Assembly: GCA_032871835.1 (NCBI GenBank)
Contig: CM065296.1
Span: 56,759,288 to 56,823,287, forward strand
Direction: 5' to 3'
DNA length: 64,000 bases
Source: Dipteronia dyeriana
Lineage: Eukaryota; Streptophyta; Magnoliopsida; Sapindales; Sapindaceae
Positions 23,377 through 35,342 of this stretch are shown here, one piece after another. The position numbers and the translations under genes are program-made. Within the stretch, counting starts at the first letter, position 1, and every line of letters begins with the position of its first letter. The notes under the pieces were generated by a model that was not told where the DNA came from, made no database searches, and saw nothing but the letters and a program-made list of their open reading frames with translations.

Positions 23377-25118
23377 ATCATAAATCCTTTCCTAAGAAGG
23401 ATTTACTTGGTTGGCAAGAATCCTTTCCTTAGGTGGATTTATTTGGTAGTTAAGAATCCTTATCTTAAAGGAATTCTATCCTTTTGTATATATATATGGG
23501 CTGGCCGAATTTTATATGATATAGATTAGGATCACAAATCCTTTCCTAAGAAGGATTTACTTGGTGGTTAAGAATCCTTTTCAAAAAGGAATTCTATTCT
23601 CAACCAAGACTCCTAATCCCAACTCAATAATGTATTTGTAACCATATTAAAGACTTCCTAATTTGATTAGATAAATAATTCCTTTTATTTATCTACTTAT
23701 CAAATATAGTCTTTAACATTAACTATACTACCAACAATAGTATAGTTTTAGGAGACCATCTCCTACTAAGAAAAATATTTTGACTTTTAATTAAATAATT
23801 AATTCATCAACAAATTAATTAATTTCATTTAATTAAATAATAAAATAAAAATAATATATTTAAGCTATTCTCAATAGCCTTGCCGCCCATACGATATATA
23901 AGGGCTATATATTATTTTTCTTATTTTATTAAATCCATTGGACCTTAATAAAAAGTCCACATGTGAACTAGACCTATTCTTACAAAAAGAAACAAGTTCT
24001 CATGCCTTATTACAATTCTAGATGGACCCCTAAATTGGTCCGGTAGAATATATCAAGTGACCCATGCAAGTTCGTGTGGATTGGGGATCTTGGCAGGCTA
24101 TCTAAATTTAAGCTCCAATAGACACAACCCAATCACAATCAACAAATGATTCACTTAGGTCCGATCTATTTAATTTTAGTTCATTCCACTAAAGAACTAA
24201 AATTGAACTCTTAAACAAAGATAAAATAAGCTGATGTTTACTCACTCATACCCTAGACAACCTTATTGGAGAAAGTGTATCCTCGGGAAAAATACCCGTT
24301 ATCGCCAAGAGCTCATAGACCGTCTATAACTCTCCAAGTTACCATATTTACTCATATGACCACATTTTAAACTTGGATATTTTGACTTGTCCAGAAGCCA
24401 TGTTTCAATAGACACTGTTGAAAACTTAAAGTTAAGATTTAATATCCAATACCTCAAAACACCCATATGATGATATTCTACTCTCATTCAAAAAATAGAG
24501 CCACGATGTCCATATCTATAAATGAAGTCCTCTATCGATTAACAAATGAATACCACCAAACTATCGAGGATAGACTATGCTATATAATCGTACTCATTGA
24601 TAGCTCAAATGATAACACTTGCAACCATAAGTCCATCATTTATCTCAGGATTGAGATAGACTCTCCGATTGTCTTCAAATGAAAATTTTTTATCTATTGA
24701 CGGTTCTAGATAAAGTATTTCATTGTGATCCTATTCAATGTACCTAGTGCACTAGATTCTTTTGTCCAAAGACACCACACTTTAATGATTTTAGACTCAT
24801 CATAACACATTTGATACCACTCAAATACTAGCAAAAGAATCTACAACTTTGACAAGATAAAGTCGCCCAACCTTTTATCTTAAGTTGTGAATATTATTCA
24901 AGACTTACTAAAGAATTGTGTCTACCTCATACATATCTAGATGTATGAACAATTCTTCTTTTCTCATAGTCTTTTGACTTTATGATTATTTACTTTTGAC
25001 AATTATAATAATTAAACTATAAATGCTATAAGGTTTGTTAAACTAGAAATCACTTTATTCATATGAAAAGATTGTTAATTAAAATATTACACTCTTGCTA
25101 TCGAGCATAATCTTAACA
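22651..25118 (-). mobile_element. Solo LTR of copia family C (2,468 bp), reverse orientation
   Basis: On the minus strand it starts TGTTAAGATTATGCTC at 25118 and ends TTCCCTACA at 22651, matching the 5' LTR of element C (26683 to 38679). The 5 bp atatt stand on both sides (22646-22650 and 25119-25123), a perfect target duplication, so its ends are certain. No internal sequence is attached. About a dozen differences occur over the first 270 bp compared with the C LTR. Short frames inside, such as the one at 24299-24487, have a mirror copy in the C LTR and are non-coding. Confidence 0.93.
23284..23374. repeat. Compound (CA)n-(TA)n microsatellite
   Basis: About 27 CA units, once interrupted, followed by about 18 TA units, inside the solo LTR. 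The C 5' LTR has only a short remnant near 28520. Confidence 0.95.
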
Positions 25119-25160
25119 ATATTCTCCTAGCCTGACTGAAAGAGAAGCCTTTTAAGTACT

Positions 25161-26682
25161 TGTTGGGGTTTTTGCCATAAATCTTGTAATTTTGAAATGT
25201 GAATAGAACAAAATAAAGTAGTTTATTCATTCAAATTGTCTCATACATTTTCCTAACATATGTACTTAGCATCCAAGATTGCCGGATGTAATTTAGAACT
25301 AAGTATATGAATTTCATATACAGATGGATTCAATTTGAAAATGAACAACCTAAAGAGTCCGTAGATAACAAATAAAGGTGGGTACTTTATTTTTGGTTTA
25401 TCTACAACTGCAGTCCATTCCGTAATGTATGGTGACCTTATCTTGAATCATTCATATGGTGATGAGAATCGAGGCACCTTGTATGATGTGATCATATAGT
25501 ACTAGGCCACGATCTATATGAATCTCTCACCAAGATCCGTTTCACATTGAGATTCATATATATATCGATAAATGATGGCTATATATGGGTGATCTTAATC
25601 CTGAGTGTCTTATTGACTCTTTCAGGTTAGATCATGGTTTTTGATATATCATGGGTGAGAACGGAATTGTATTCCTGATCAATATGCTCTGTATGTTGAA
25701 ATCCTGGTTTGATTTGTGGCTGGGAAGGTTTGTACACAAAAGTGGAATCCACTCCTTCTTACGAGAAGTAGATGGTAGTTACCTTAAGGGTTGATTCGGG
25801 GCTTGAACAATATGAGTGTTCTCTTAATTCTATAAGGAATTTAGGATTTTTTGTTATTTAGAGAATCAATGGTACTTAATGGAAAAGATGTAATTAGAGG
25901 GGTATAACGGATATTATGACCCGACTCTAATTAAGAACGACTTGTGGAGGATTATACCATATATAATAGCTATATCAACGGTCGTTGGTGTAAAAACATC
26001 TACAGTTGAGAGAGTGCAACTTCAGGTTTTTAGTTGAATAACACCGAATATATAATCATGAAATATTAATTAAATAGTTTAATTAATTATTTCTAAGGAT
26101 TATTGGATCTCAAAATACTGTGGGTCCATTAGGTCCTCTTGCTAGCCCGACTGATTAAAGGTAACAAATGTCATGGTTAATTAATTGGATTGTCCAATTA
26201 ATTGTGTTAATAAAGTGACACGTATTTATTTGGTAATTAATTAAATAATGGGATTATTTAATTAATAAATATTAATTAAATTAATTTACTAATTAGATTA
26301 TTTGATTATGCGATTAATCATTAAATGGAGGGTGTTGATTGATATTTGTTTTTGAGTAAAGATAAGATAATTTGTTTATTTATCTTTAGTAAATCAAATA
26401 ACTCAATTTGAATTTAGTTTTAAATTCAAAATACTTATTATCCTTATAGATATATATGATATATTTAAAAGGAATAATAAAAGTGTTTTAGTTGGAAAAT
26501 GATATATATACGATATTTTTTTTTGGTAACTGAACAAGAGAACACGACTTATCGAAGAGTGATTAAATGTTAATCGTACGAAGACTAAAAATAAAAAAAC
26601 CCTAGAAAAAGCTCCAAGCATTTTTTTTATTCTGTCAGGTAGTGAAGAAAAAAATTTCTTCTCCTTCTCTCTACATCCTCCT
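25161..26682 (+). repeat. 5' LTR of B, first part (1,522 bp)
   Basis: It aligns with solo LTR D and with the 3' LTR of A from the first base onward. It is interrupted after ctcct (26678-26682) by element C and continues after the altered copy ctcat at 48904-48908. Confidence 0.88.
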
Positions 26683-28557
26683 TGTTAGGATTATGCTCGA
26701 TAGCAAGAGTGTAATATTGTAATTCACAATCTTATCATATGAATAAAGTGATTTCTAGTTTAACAAATCTTATAGCATTTACAGTTTAATTATTATAATT
26801 GTCAAAAGTAAATAATCATAAGGTCAAAAGACTATGAGAAAAGAAGAATTGTTCATACATCTAGATATGTATGAGGTAGACACAATTCTTTAGTTAGTCT
26901 TGAATAATATTCACAACTTAAGATAAAAGGTTTGGGCGCCTTTATCTTGTCAAAGTTGTAGATTCTTTTGCTAACATTTGAGTGGGATCAAATGTGTTAT
27001 GACGAGTCTAAAATCATCAAAGTGTGGTGTCTTTGGGCAAAAGAATCTAGTGCACTGGGTGTATTGAATAGGATCAAAATGAAATAGTTTATCTAGAACC
27101 GTCAATGGATAAAAGTTTTCATTTGAAGACAATCGGAGAGTCTATCTTAATCGTGAGATAAATGATGGACTTATGGTTGCAAGTGTTATCATTTGAGCTA
27201 TCAATGAGTATGATTATATAGCATAGTCTATCCTCGATAGTTTGGTGGTATTCATTTGTTAATCGATAGAGGACGTCATTTATAAATATGGACATCGTGG
27301 CTCCATTTATTGAATGAGAGTAGAATATCATCATATGGATTTTTTGACGTATTGGATATTAAATATTAACGTTAAGTTTTCAATAGTGTTTATTGAAACA
27401 TGGCTTCTGGACAAGTCAAAATATCCAAGTTCAAAATGTGGTCATATGAGTAAATATGGTAACTTTGAGAGCTATAGTCGGTCTATGATCTCTTGGCGAT
27501 TACTGGTATTCTTCACGAGGATACACTTTCTCCAATAAGGTTGTCTAGGGTATGAGTGAGTAACATAAACTTATTCTATCTTTATTTAAGAGTTCAATTT
27601 TAGTTCTTTAGTGGAATGAACTAAAATTAAATAGATCGGACCAAAGTGAATCATTTGTTAATTGTGATTGGGTTGTGTCTATTGGAGTTTAAATTTAGAT
27701 AGCCTGCCAAGATCCCCAATCTACACGAACTTGCATGGATCACTTGATATATTCTACCGGACCAATTTAGGGGTCCATCTAGAATTGTATTAAGGCATGA
27801 GAACTTGTTTCTTTTTGTAAGAATAGGTATAGTTCACATGTGGACTTTTTATTAAGATCCAATGGATTTAATAAAATAAGAAAAATAATATATGGCCCAT
27901 ATATATGGTATGGGCGGCAAGGCTGTTGAGAATAGTTTAAATATATTATTTTTATTTTATTATTTAATTAAATGGAAATTAATTAATTTGTTGATTAATT
28001 AATTATTTAATTAAAAGTCAAAAATCTTTTTTCTAGTAGGAGATGGTCTCCTAAAACTAAACTATTGTTGGTAGTATAGTTAATGTTAAAGACTTTATTT
28101 GATAAGTAGATAAATAAAAGGAATTATTTATCTTATCAAATTAGAAAGTCTTTAATATGGTTACAAATACACTATTGAGTTGGATTAGGAGTCTTGGTGT
28201 AGGAAAGAATCCCTTTTGGAAAAGGATTCTTGGTCACCAAGTAAAACTACTTAATGGTAGAATTCTTCTTTGAAAAGGATTCTTAACCACCAAGTAAATC
28301 TACCTAAGGATAGGATTCTTGTCCATCAAGTAAATCCTTCTTAGGAAAGAATAAACTCTCCTAATCTATATCAAAGAGAAATTCGGCCAGCCCATGTGTA
28401 TATAGGAGATGATAGATTTCCTTTGAGATAAGGATTCTTAACTACCTAATAAATCCACCTAAGGAAATGATTCTTGCCAACCAAGTAAATCATTATTAGG
28501 AGAGGATTTATGATCCTATATATATGTGTATAACAAATTCCCCCAGCCCTAAGGCAA
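26683..28557 (+). repeat. 5' LTR of C, first part
   Basis: It starts TGTTAGGATTATGCTC and is interrupted by S at 28558; the rest lies at 38080-38679. The reverse complement of the solo LTR at 22651-25118 matches it throughout. From 28200 to 28510 it contains several degenerate copies of a phrase like ccaagtaaatccttcttagg. Confidence 0.9.
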
Positions 28558-30082
28558 TGTAAGTTCCTCGGTTTTTGATTGGCTTATTTCGTTGACAACC
28601 ACATTTTGGGATCAATATGTAAGGGTAGTTTAGGGCTTCATTGTTCGTAACCAAGCTCAAGTATCAAAGGTAAAATCACTTGCTTAACTTCATTGAAGAG
28701 ATTTAGTGCACACACTCACACTCATGCATTTTATTTTAATTATCTTGCTTGCATGCTTATTTGCCATTATGTGTGCCTTGTGTGTCCTATTTTTATTTGA
28801 GTGTTGAATGTATGTTTGTGCCTTAAAGAGAGGATTTTTTTTTCTATACCGCGGTCTAGACCGCTCTCCATACAGTGCCCACGCCGCGGCCTGCACATCG
28901 GTGTTTGGCAGAGGATGCGCGCTGTGTCTTCCGCGGTCTGTGCTTGCTGCCTACGCCGCGGTCTCCCAAGCAGAGTTTCACAGAGAATGCACATTGTCCA
29001 GACCGCGGTCTATGCACACTGCATGCATAACGGCCTACAGAGCTGCGTTGTCCAGACGATACACCTCTTTCTGTGTCGCGGTCTTGACACTTGCCTGGAC
29101 CTGCTGTACAGCCAGCGGTCTTGACGCGTTTTGGTTGCGTATTTGCCAAAAATGATGCAGTTTCACTTTAGGCTTCATATAAATGAACCATCTTCTCCCC
29201 AACTCATTTTTGAGAGCTTCAAAACCTAATTTTAAGAGTGAGATAAGGTTCTTTAGAGAGAGAAGCTCCAAGAAGCCATTTTTACTCAACCAGCCTTAAA
29301 ATCCAAAGCATCAAGTATCTTTCAAGCATGGGTTTCTTGTTTGTTCATGACTAGGTATTCTCTACATGTTCTAATCTTTATGTTTTCATTACTAAGACAT
29401 GTATACCTAGGGTTTTAGTCTTTATTGCACATTAATTGCTTGCTTGAGTGTTTAATTGTTTTTATGACATGCTTGTGTTTTGATTGTTGGTTGGGATGCA
29501 CTAATTTGTGATAGCTATCATTTAGGACGATTTTACCCTTCTAGCTAATTTTTCTTGCCTTTGCATTTAGAACATTGATATCTATGATTTGCTTTAATTG
29601 TCATTATTAATCCTAGATAAGCATGAATGTATTGACCTAGCATTTTTGCATATTGAATATTCTTGCATATTCACTTAGGTTGCCATTATCTCTTCATTGT
29701 TGTTTTAGCTTGTGGCTAAGTGGTTAGTGCACAAAGTTAGTGATTCAAAATCGCTATTAAGGCCCGTTGGGTAGAGTGAATGGGTTAGTAACTGGAGGGT
29801 TAGATGGGAGGTCAACCTATGTTGTAAACTTTTACTCAATAGTGGTTTTTAAGGATCGAAGGTGGTGCTCTAAATAGCCCGTGGTTTTTCCCATTTGGAG
29901 GGTTTCCATTTATATTTTCCGTGTTGTTATTGTTTTATGTTTGTTGTTATATAATTGAGCATTTAAGTAGAATGAGGTAGAATAGTTAATATTGATTAAT
30001 TCGTAAAATTGGTAATCTATCGAATTTAAACCTATTCACCCCTCCCTCTAGGTTATAGATACACACTTTCTTGGGAATTTCA
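28558..30082 (+). repeat. 5' LTR of S (1,525 bp)
   Basis: It starts TGTAAGTTCCTCGG and ends GGGAATTTCA, directly before the primer site. It aligns base by base with 36553-38074; six differences occur in the first 107 bp, partly C/T. The open frames at 28801-29155 and 28856-29289 overlap on both strands and follow the GC-rich repeat cluster; they are not genes. Confidence 0.95.
28846..29120. repeat. Cluster of CCGCGGTCT palindromic motifs in S LTR
   Basis: The motif CCGCGGTCT occurs at 28849, 28931, 28956 and within the perfect palindrome AGACCGCGGTCT at 29000-29011. Variants occur near 28884, 29076 and 29113. The cluster is a GC-rich island in an AT-rich LTR. Sirevirus LTRs of other plants carry clusters of a different palindromic motif in the same region, so a regulatory role is plausible but not shown. 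Confidence 0.85.
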
Positions 30083-30084
30083 AT

Positions 30085-30096
30085 TGGTATCAGAGC
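30085..30096 (+). promoter_or_regulatory. Primer-binding site of S, initiator Met tRNA type
   Basis: TGGTATCAGAGC lies 2 bp after the LTR end. It is complementary to the 3' end of plant initiator Met tRNA, the usual copia primer. Confidence 0.93.
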
Positions 30097-30221
30097 CGGT
30101 GCCTAGATATACTTAGGTGATCCGTGCATTGTATGTGTCTTACCTTGTGTATTTTAGTTGTTTATATTTTGTGTGTTGCATTACATTTGCATCTTCATAT
30201 CATTCATTACCCTCAAACACA

Positions 30222-32150
30222 ATGAGTGGAAACGGAAATAGTCATGAGGGAGCCTCAAGCACAAGACCCCCTTTGCTCAATGGGGTGATTTATGCTACTT
30301 GGAAGGGCAAGATGGAAGCCTATCTTTGCCAAATAGATGATCGTGCTTGAATGGCTATTGAAGACGGTTATACTCCTCCAACAATAACTACTGACGATGG
30401 TGTAGAAGCTCCTAAGCCCAAGTCTAGTTGGAGTACTCAAGAGTTTGAAGCATCCAAGTGGAACAACAAGGCTATGCATACCATTCTTTGTGCCGTGGAT
30501 GATAATAAGCACAAGCTGGTCCAAAACACTAGGATTGTAAAGGAGGCTTGGGACATTCTTCAAATGACACATGAGGGAACCGAGGTAGTCAAGGACTCAA
30601 AGCTCCAAGTCTTTCAAATGCAGTTTGAGATGATTAGAATGGAGAAGCATGAATGTTTCAATGACTTCCAAGTGAAGTTGATCGATATTGTCAACCAAAG
30701 CCATCAACTTGGTGACCCCTATTCAGATAGAAGAGTCAAGCAAAAGATTATGAGGTCACTTCCATCAAGGTTCAAATCAAAAGTGACGGCACTTGAAGAG
30801 AATAGTGAGTACAAGAACATGAAGCCGAGTGAAGTCATTGGAAGACTTCTAGCTTATGAGTCTAGATGGAACACCTCACCCACACCTCTGAAGAAGCAAA
30901 AGAGCATTGCCTTGAAGACCACTAAGGTTGAAGAAGAGGATGAGGACTCAGATGAAGAAATGTCCCTCATGCTTAAAAGATTCAAAAAATCATGAAGTTT
31001 GAGAGGAAAGGTTTTGGGTCAAAGGGGAAGGAAGTGAAAAGGAAAACTCTCTTCAAGAAGATTGAAAAGTTTCAAGAAAGTGACTCCAAGAAGGGCATTC
31101 AATGCTATAAATGCAGTGGCTTTGGTCATATTGCTCCAGAATGTGCGAATTTGAAGAAAAAGAAAAAGAGGAAGGCAATGGCGGCTACTTGGAGTGATAG
31201 TGAAGACTTAGAAGAGGAAGAAAGTCATCAGATGATAAAGATCGAGTTGCAAACTTCATTGCCTTCACAACATCTCATAATGGCAAGGAAGTTATGAGTG
31301 ACAAGGAAGAAGTAGATGACTCTAATGATGAGAGTACCTCTTCTAACTCTAGGTTTGAGATTGATAAGGAGATGGACTATGTAGACTTCATGAAGTTTTT
31401 TGAAAAGTTTAGATTGAAAAAAAAGAAGGAGGTTCAAGATTTGAAAAAGAAGAATCTGGAGTTAACTTTCAAGATTACCAACTTGAGTGAGAAGGTAAAG
31501 AGTGGAAAATAGTTAGAAGAGAGTTTAAAGTTGGAGCTTATGATCACTAAGAAGAGTGAAGAAAACTTAAAGATTAAGCTTAAGGAAGCAAAAGAATTAC
31601 CGAGAGACTTGACAAGATGCTATCATGTAGGAAGAGTCCTAGTGATAAAACGGGCCTAGGATATGTGGAAGGCAAGGATGCCACCTCCTTGAAGGAGACC
31701 ATCTTTGTCAAAAGTCAAGAGGTCAAAGAGACTCAAGGTTCACATCAACAAATAAGATCGAATGAAGTTGGAGAATCATTAAAGCAAGCTCAAATGAAGG
31801 CTTAAACAAATTCTCAAGCTAAAGCTCATCCACCAAAAGCTAGAACACATCAAACAAGACCTCAACTTCCAAGGAGCCCTCAAATTCAACAAAGAAATTT
31901 TCACCCACAATCAAGAAGGAAAGCTAACGTGGCTCAACCACAAAGGATGTTTCAAAGAGGAGATTCGGCTTAACACCAAAGGACAACTCGAAGGAGAGGA
32001 AAGTCTTCCATGCTTGCACAAGGATATGGTATAAATGCTTACTTTACTCTCATTTGTCATTATTATGGTGTTGAAGGTCACATAAGGCCAAATTGTTTTA
32101 AATTTATTAAATTGTGTCGTTTTGAAAGCATGATTGAAAAGAATATGCTG
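30222..32150 (+). pseudogene. Gag of Sirevirus-like element S, disrupted
   Basis: The frame starts at ATG 30222 (MSGNGNSHEGASS) and enters a capsid-like domain (NGVIYATWKGKMEAYL). The Trp codon of the usual RAW is TGA at 30348-30350. From 30351 it continues through KEAWDILQMTHEGTE and VKQKIMRSLPSRF, the copia gag core. A frameshift near 30990 precedes the first zinc knuckle (Cys 31103 to Cys 31144, CYKCSGFGHIAPEC). A charged coiled-coil region with further breaks (stop near 31510) follows. A second knuckle near 32055-32100 has its second Cys changed to Tyr. The long coiled-coil part between two knuckles is typical of Sireviruses. Confidence 0.85.
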
Positions 32151-33458
32151 AGAAGAGCCAAAATGCATACACCTAGGAATTTTAGAGCCAATGAACCCAA
32201 GGCTCCTAGGAATGACAATGTTGCTACTAGGTGGGCTAGAACTAATGAGTATGATTGCCATGTGGCACAAGTGGCGTTGAAGGCAAAAGATTCTAACACT
32301 TGGTACCTTGATCGTGGATGTTCTAGGCATATGACAGGAAACAAGAGTTTCTTTGAAACTCTTGTGAGGGAAGATGGTGGATTTGTCACTTTTGGAGATG
32401 GTTCACGTAAGAAGGTTCTAGGAAAAGGAAATATTTCCATCCCCGGTTTGCCCTCCTTGCCTAATGCTCTATATATAGATGGCTTGCAAGCAAATCTTAT
32501 TAGAATATCACATTTGAGTGATGAAGGTTTTTCGGTCATGTTTGGTAAAGTTGATTGTTCTATTTTGAGAGAGGATGGACAAGTCCTAGTGAAAGGCAAG
32601 AGATCAAGTGACAATTGTTATTGTCTTGATTCTAATGGAATATCTTGCAATTTGTCTAGTTGAGATCAAGTTGAATTATGGCATCAAAGGTTAGGTCATA
32701 TGAATTTCAAAGACTTGAAAGTTCTTGAGAGGTTGAAAGTTGTGATAGGCATTCCTAAGCTTGGAAATAGAATTGAGGGAGTTTGTGGACCTTGTCAACA
32801 AGGAAAGCAAACTAAGAGTGTGCATAAGAAGGGTAAGTATCTTGCCACTAAGGAGCCATTAGAGCTTCTTCATATGGACCTTATGGGTCCCATGCAAACC
32901 AAAAGTCTCGGTGGCAAGAGGTACATTTTTGTGTGTGTGGATGATTTTTCTAGATTTACTTGGACTTACTTTCTTAGAGAAAAATCTGAAACATTTAAAA
33001 CCTTTAAAATGCTTTGCACTAAAATTCAAAATGAGAAGGATTCTCACATAAAATGCATTAAGAGAATTAGGAATGATCATAGGAGAGAATTTAAAAATGT
33101 TAGTTTTGAAATTTTTTGTGATAATCTTGGCATTTCCCATGAGTTCTCAGCTCCTCAAACTCCTTAACAAAATGGGGTAGTAGAGAGGAAGAATAGAGTC
33201 CTCCAAGAGATGGCCCGTGTGATGTTGCATAGCAACAATGTGCCTAGGAATCTTTGGGCTGAAGCTGTCAATACGGCTTATTATATAGGCAATAGGGTGT
33301 TTCTTAGGCCCGGGACTATGCAAACCTCCTATGAATTTTGGAAGGGTAGGAAGCCAAATTTTAGTTACTTCCACTCATTTGGAAGCAAGTGCTACATTCT
33401 AAATGACCGTGATCAACTTGGCAAGTTTGATGAGGGATTTTCATTGGCTATGCCCTAA
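32151..33458 (+). pseudogene. Protease and integrase of S, disrupted
   Basis: The protease active site reads DRGCSRHMTG at 32310, where DSG is expected, so the catalytic triad is altered. The pre-integrase segment (LWHQRLGHMNFKDL) starts near 32670 after a TGA. The integrase core has HMDLMGP (Asp near 32878), RNDHRREF in place of RSDHGGEF near 33068, and GVVERKNRV with the Glu near 33184. TAA at 33165-33167 replaces a Gln just before that Glu. A small deletion near 33435 shifts the frame after FDEGF. Stops at this density exclude autonomous integration. Confidence 0.88.
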
Positions 33459-33484
33459 ATAATAAAACCTATAGAGTTTTTAAT

Positions 33485-35342
33485 TTGAAGACACGAAGTG
33501 TTATGGAATCATCTAATATGGTCATAGATGATTATAGGCCTAAGGTTAGTAACCATGATCAAGAGTTTAGTGTGGCTGATGATACTCCCTTGGTGAAGAT
33601 TGATGAGATTTCTAGTGATGAGAAATCAAAGCTTGAAAAAGAGGTCACTCAATCTCTTAATATAGATCCTACTTTGGACTCTAAGGAACCCGCTCCTTAG
33701 GTTAGGCATCTCCACAACAAGAGTGACATTCTTGGAAATGTGAATGAGGGTGTGAGGATTAGACATCAATTAGCAAATCAAATTAGTTACACTTGCTACA
33801 CCTCTCAAATTGAACCCAAAAAGGTAGATGAAGCTTTAAGTGATGAGTTTTGGGTTCTTGCTATGCAAGAAGAGCTAAACCAATTTGAAAGAAATGAGGT
33901 TTGGACTCTAGTTCCTAGGCCTAAGAACACTAATGTAATAGGCACCAAGTGGGTCTATAGGAACAAATCAGATAAGGATGGCAACATTGTACGGAATAAA
34001 GCTAGACTTGTTGCACAAAGATACTCTCAAATTGAGGGTATCGACTTTGAGTAGACTTTTGCTCCCGTTGCCCGTTTAGAGTCTATTAGGCTTCTCTTAT
34101 CCATATCGTGTGTTCATAAATTTAAATTGTATCAAATTGATATTAAGAGTGCCTTTTTCAATGGCTTCTTGCAAGAGGAAGTGGTGGTTGAGCAACCTAA
34201 GGGGTTTATGGATCCTCACCACCCCAATCATGTTTATCGCCTCAAGAAGGCGCTATATGGGTTAAAACAAGCATCGAGGGCTTGGTATAAGCGTCTCACT
34301 CTTTATCTTGTTGACAATGACTACTCTAGAGGTAGTGTTGACAAGACTTTGTTCATCAAGTGTACTAAAGATGAGCTATTCATAGCTCAAATTTATGTTG
34401 ATGACATCGTTTTTGGTTCCACCAACAACTTGAAAGTTCAACAATTTGTTGATGTCATGACTCATGAGTTTGAAATGAGCATGGTTGGTGAACTCAATTA
34501 CTTCATAGACTTGCAAATCAAGCAAATGCATGATGGGATCTTCATATCCCTTAAGCTAAGTATGCTAAGAACCTAGTGAAAAAGTTTGTCCTTGAGAATG
34601 CCAAACATTGTGTCACACCAATTAGTACCACTTTGAAACTTAGCAAGGATGCTAGTGGAAAAAGTGTGGATCAAAGTCTATATCGTGGCATGATAGGGAG
34701 CTTGCTATACTTGACTGCTAGTAGGCCCGATATAACTTTTAGTGTTGGTGTATGTGCTAGGTACCAAGCAAATTCCAAGGAATCCCATCTCTCTCCTATG
34801 TGAAGAGAATCATTCGATATGTGAATGGGACATCCAACTATGGGATATGGTACTCTTTTGACACTAATGCTAGTTTAGTTGGCTTTAGTGATGTAGATTG
34901 GGCATGTAATTATGATGATAGGAAGAGTACATCAGGCGTTTGCTTCTTCCTAGTGAACAATCTTGTGTCTTGGTTTTGCAAGAAGCAAAATTCCATCTCA
35001 TTATCCACAGCTGAGGCCAAGTATATAGCAGTTGGGAGTGCTTGCACACAACTCCTTTGGATGAAACAAATGCTTGTGGATTATGACTTTGAGCAAGGTA
35101 CTCTAACCTTTTATTGTGATAACATGAGTGCCATCAATATTTCAAAAAATCCTGTTCAACATTCTAGAACTAAGCATATTGAGATTAGACATCATTTCAT
35201 AAGGGAGCTAGTTGAGAGCAAATGCATTGCACTTGAACATGTTGTCACAAATGATCAACTAGCAGATTTGTTTACAAAACCATTAGATTCAACTAGGTTT
35301 AAATCTCTTAGTAGGTCTATTGGGATTTGTCATATGCATTGA
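33485..35342 (+). pseudogene. Reverse transcriptase and RNase H of S, disrupted
   Basis: After an acidic linker the polymerase begins near 33830 (EALSDEFWVLAMQEEL) with TKWVYRNKSDKDG and DIKSAFFNGFL. The catalytic box YVDDIVFGS is intact at 34394-34420. TAG at 34052-34054 replaces a Gln, and frameshifts near 34550 and 34797 cut the thumb and connection. The RNase H runs from about 34800 with GFSDVDWACN, STAEAKYIAVGSA, YCDNMSAI and ADLFTKPLD, so all four acidic landmarks remain, and ends with a TGA at 35340. It is the best-preserved polymerase of the copia copies here. Confidence 0.9.

Noticed and set aside
24299..24487. Open frame of 62 codons on the minus strand with a near copy at 27314-27538 on the plus strand.
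   Set aside because: Both are the same stretch of the C LTR in two orientations. The similarity is due to the repeat, and neither has coding context.
28801..29289. Several overlapping open frames on both strands, repeated at 36762-37283.
   Set aside because: They follow the GC-rich palindrome cluster in the S LTRs. Six-frame openness there reflects base composition, and changes between the two LTRs do not respect any frame.
29700..29760. tRNA A-box-like phrase (tggctaagtggttag) in the S LTR.
   Set aside because: No B box follows at a suitable distance, and the same sequence is part of both LTRs of S.
32078..32614. 178-codon minus-strand frame opposite the S protease region.
   Set aside because: It is a mirror of the real plus-strand protease and pre-integrase code, which has clear motifs.
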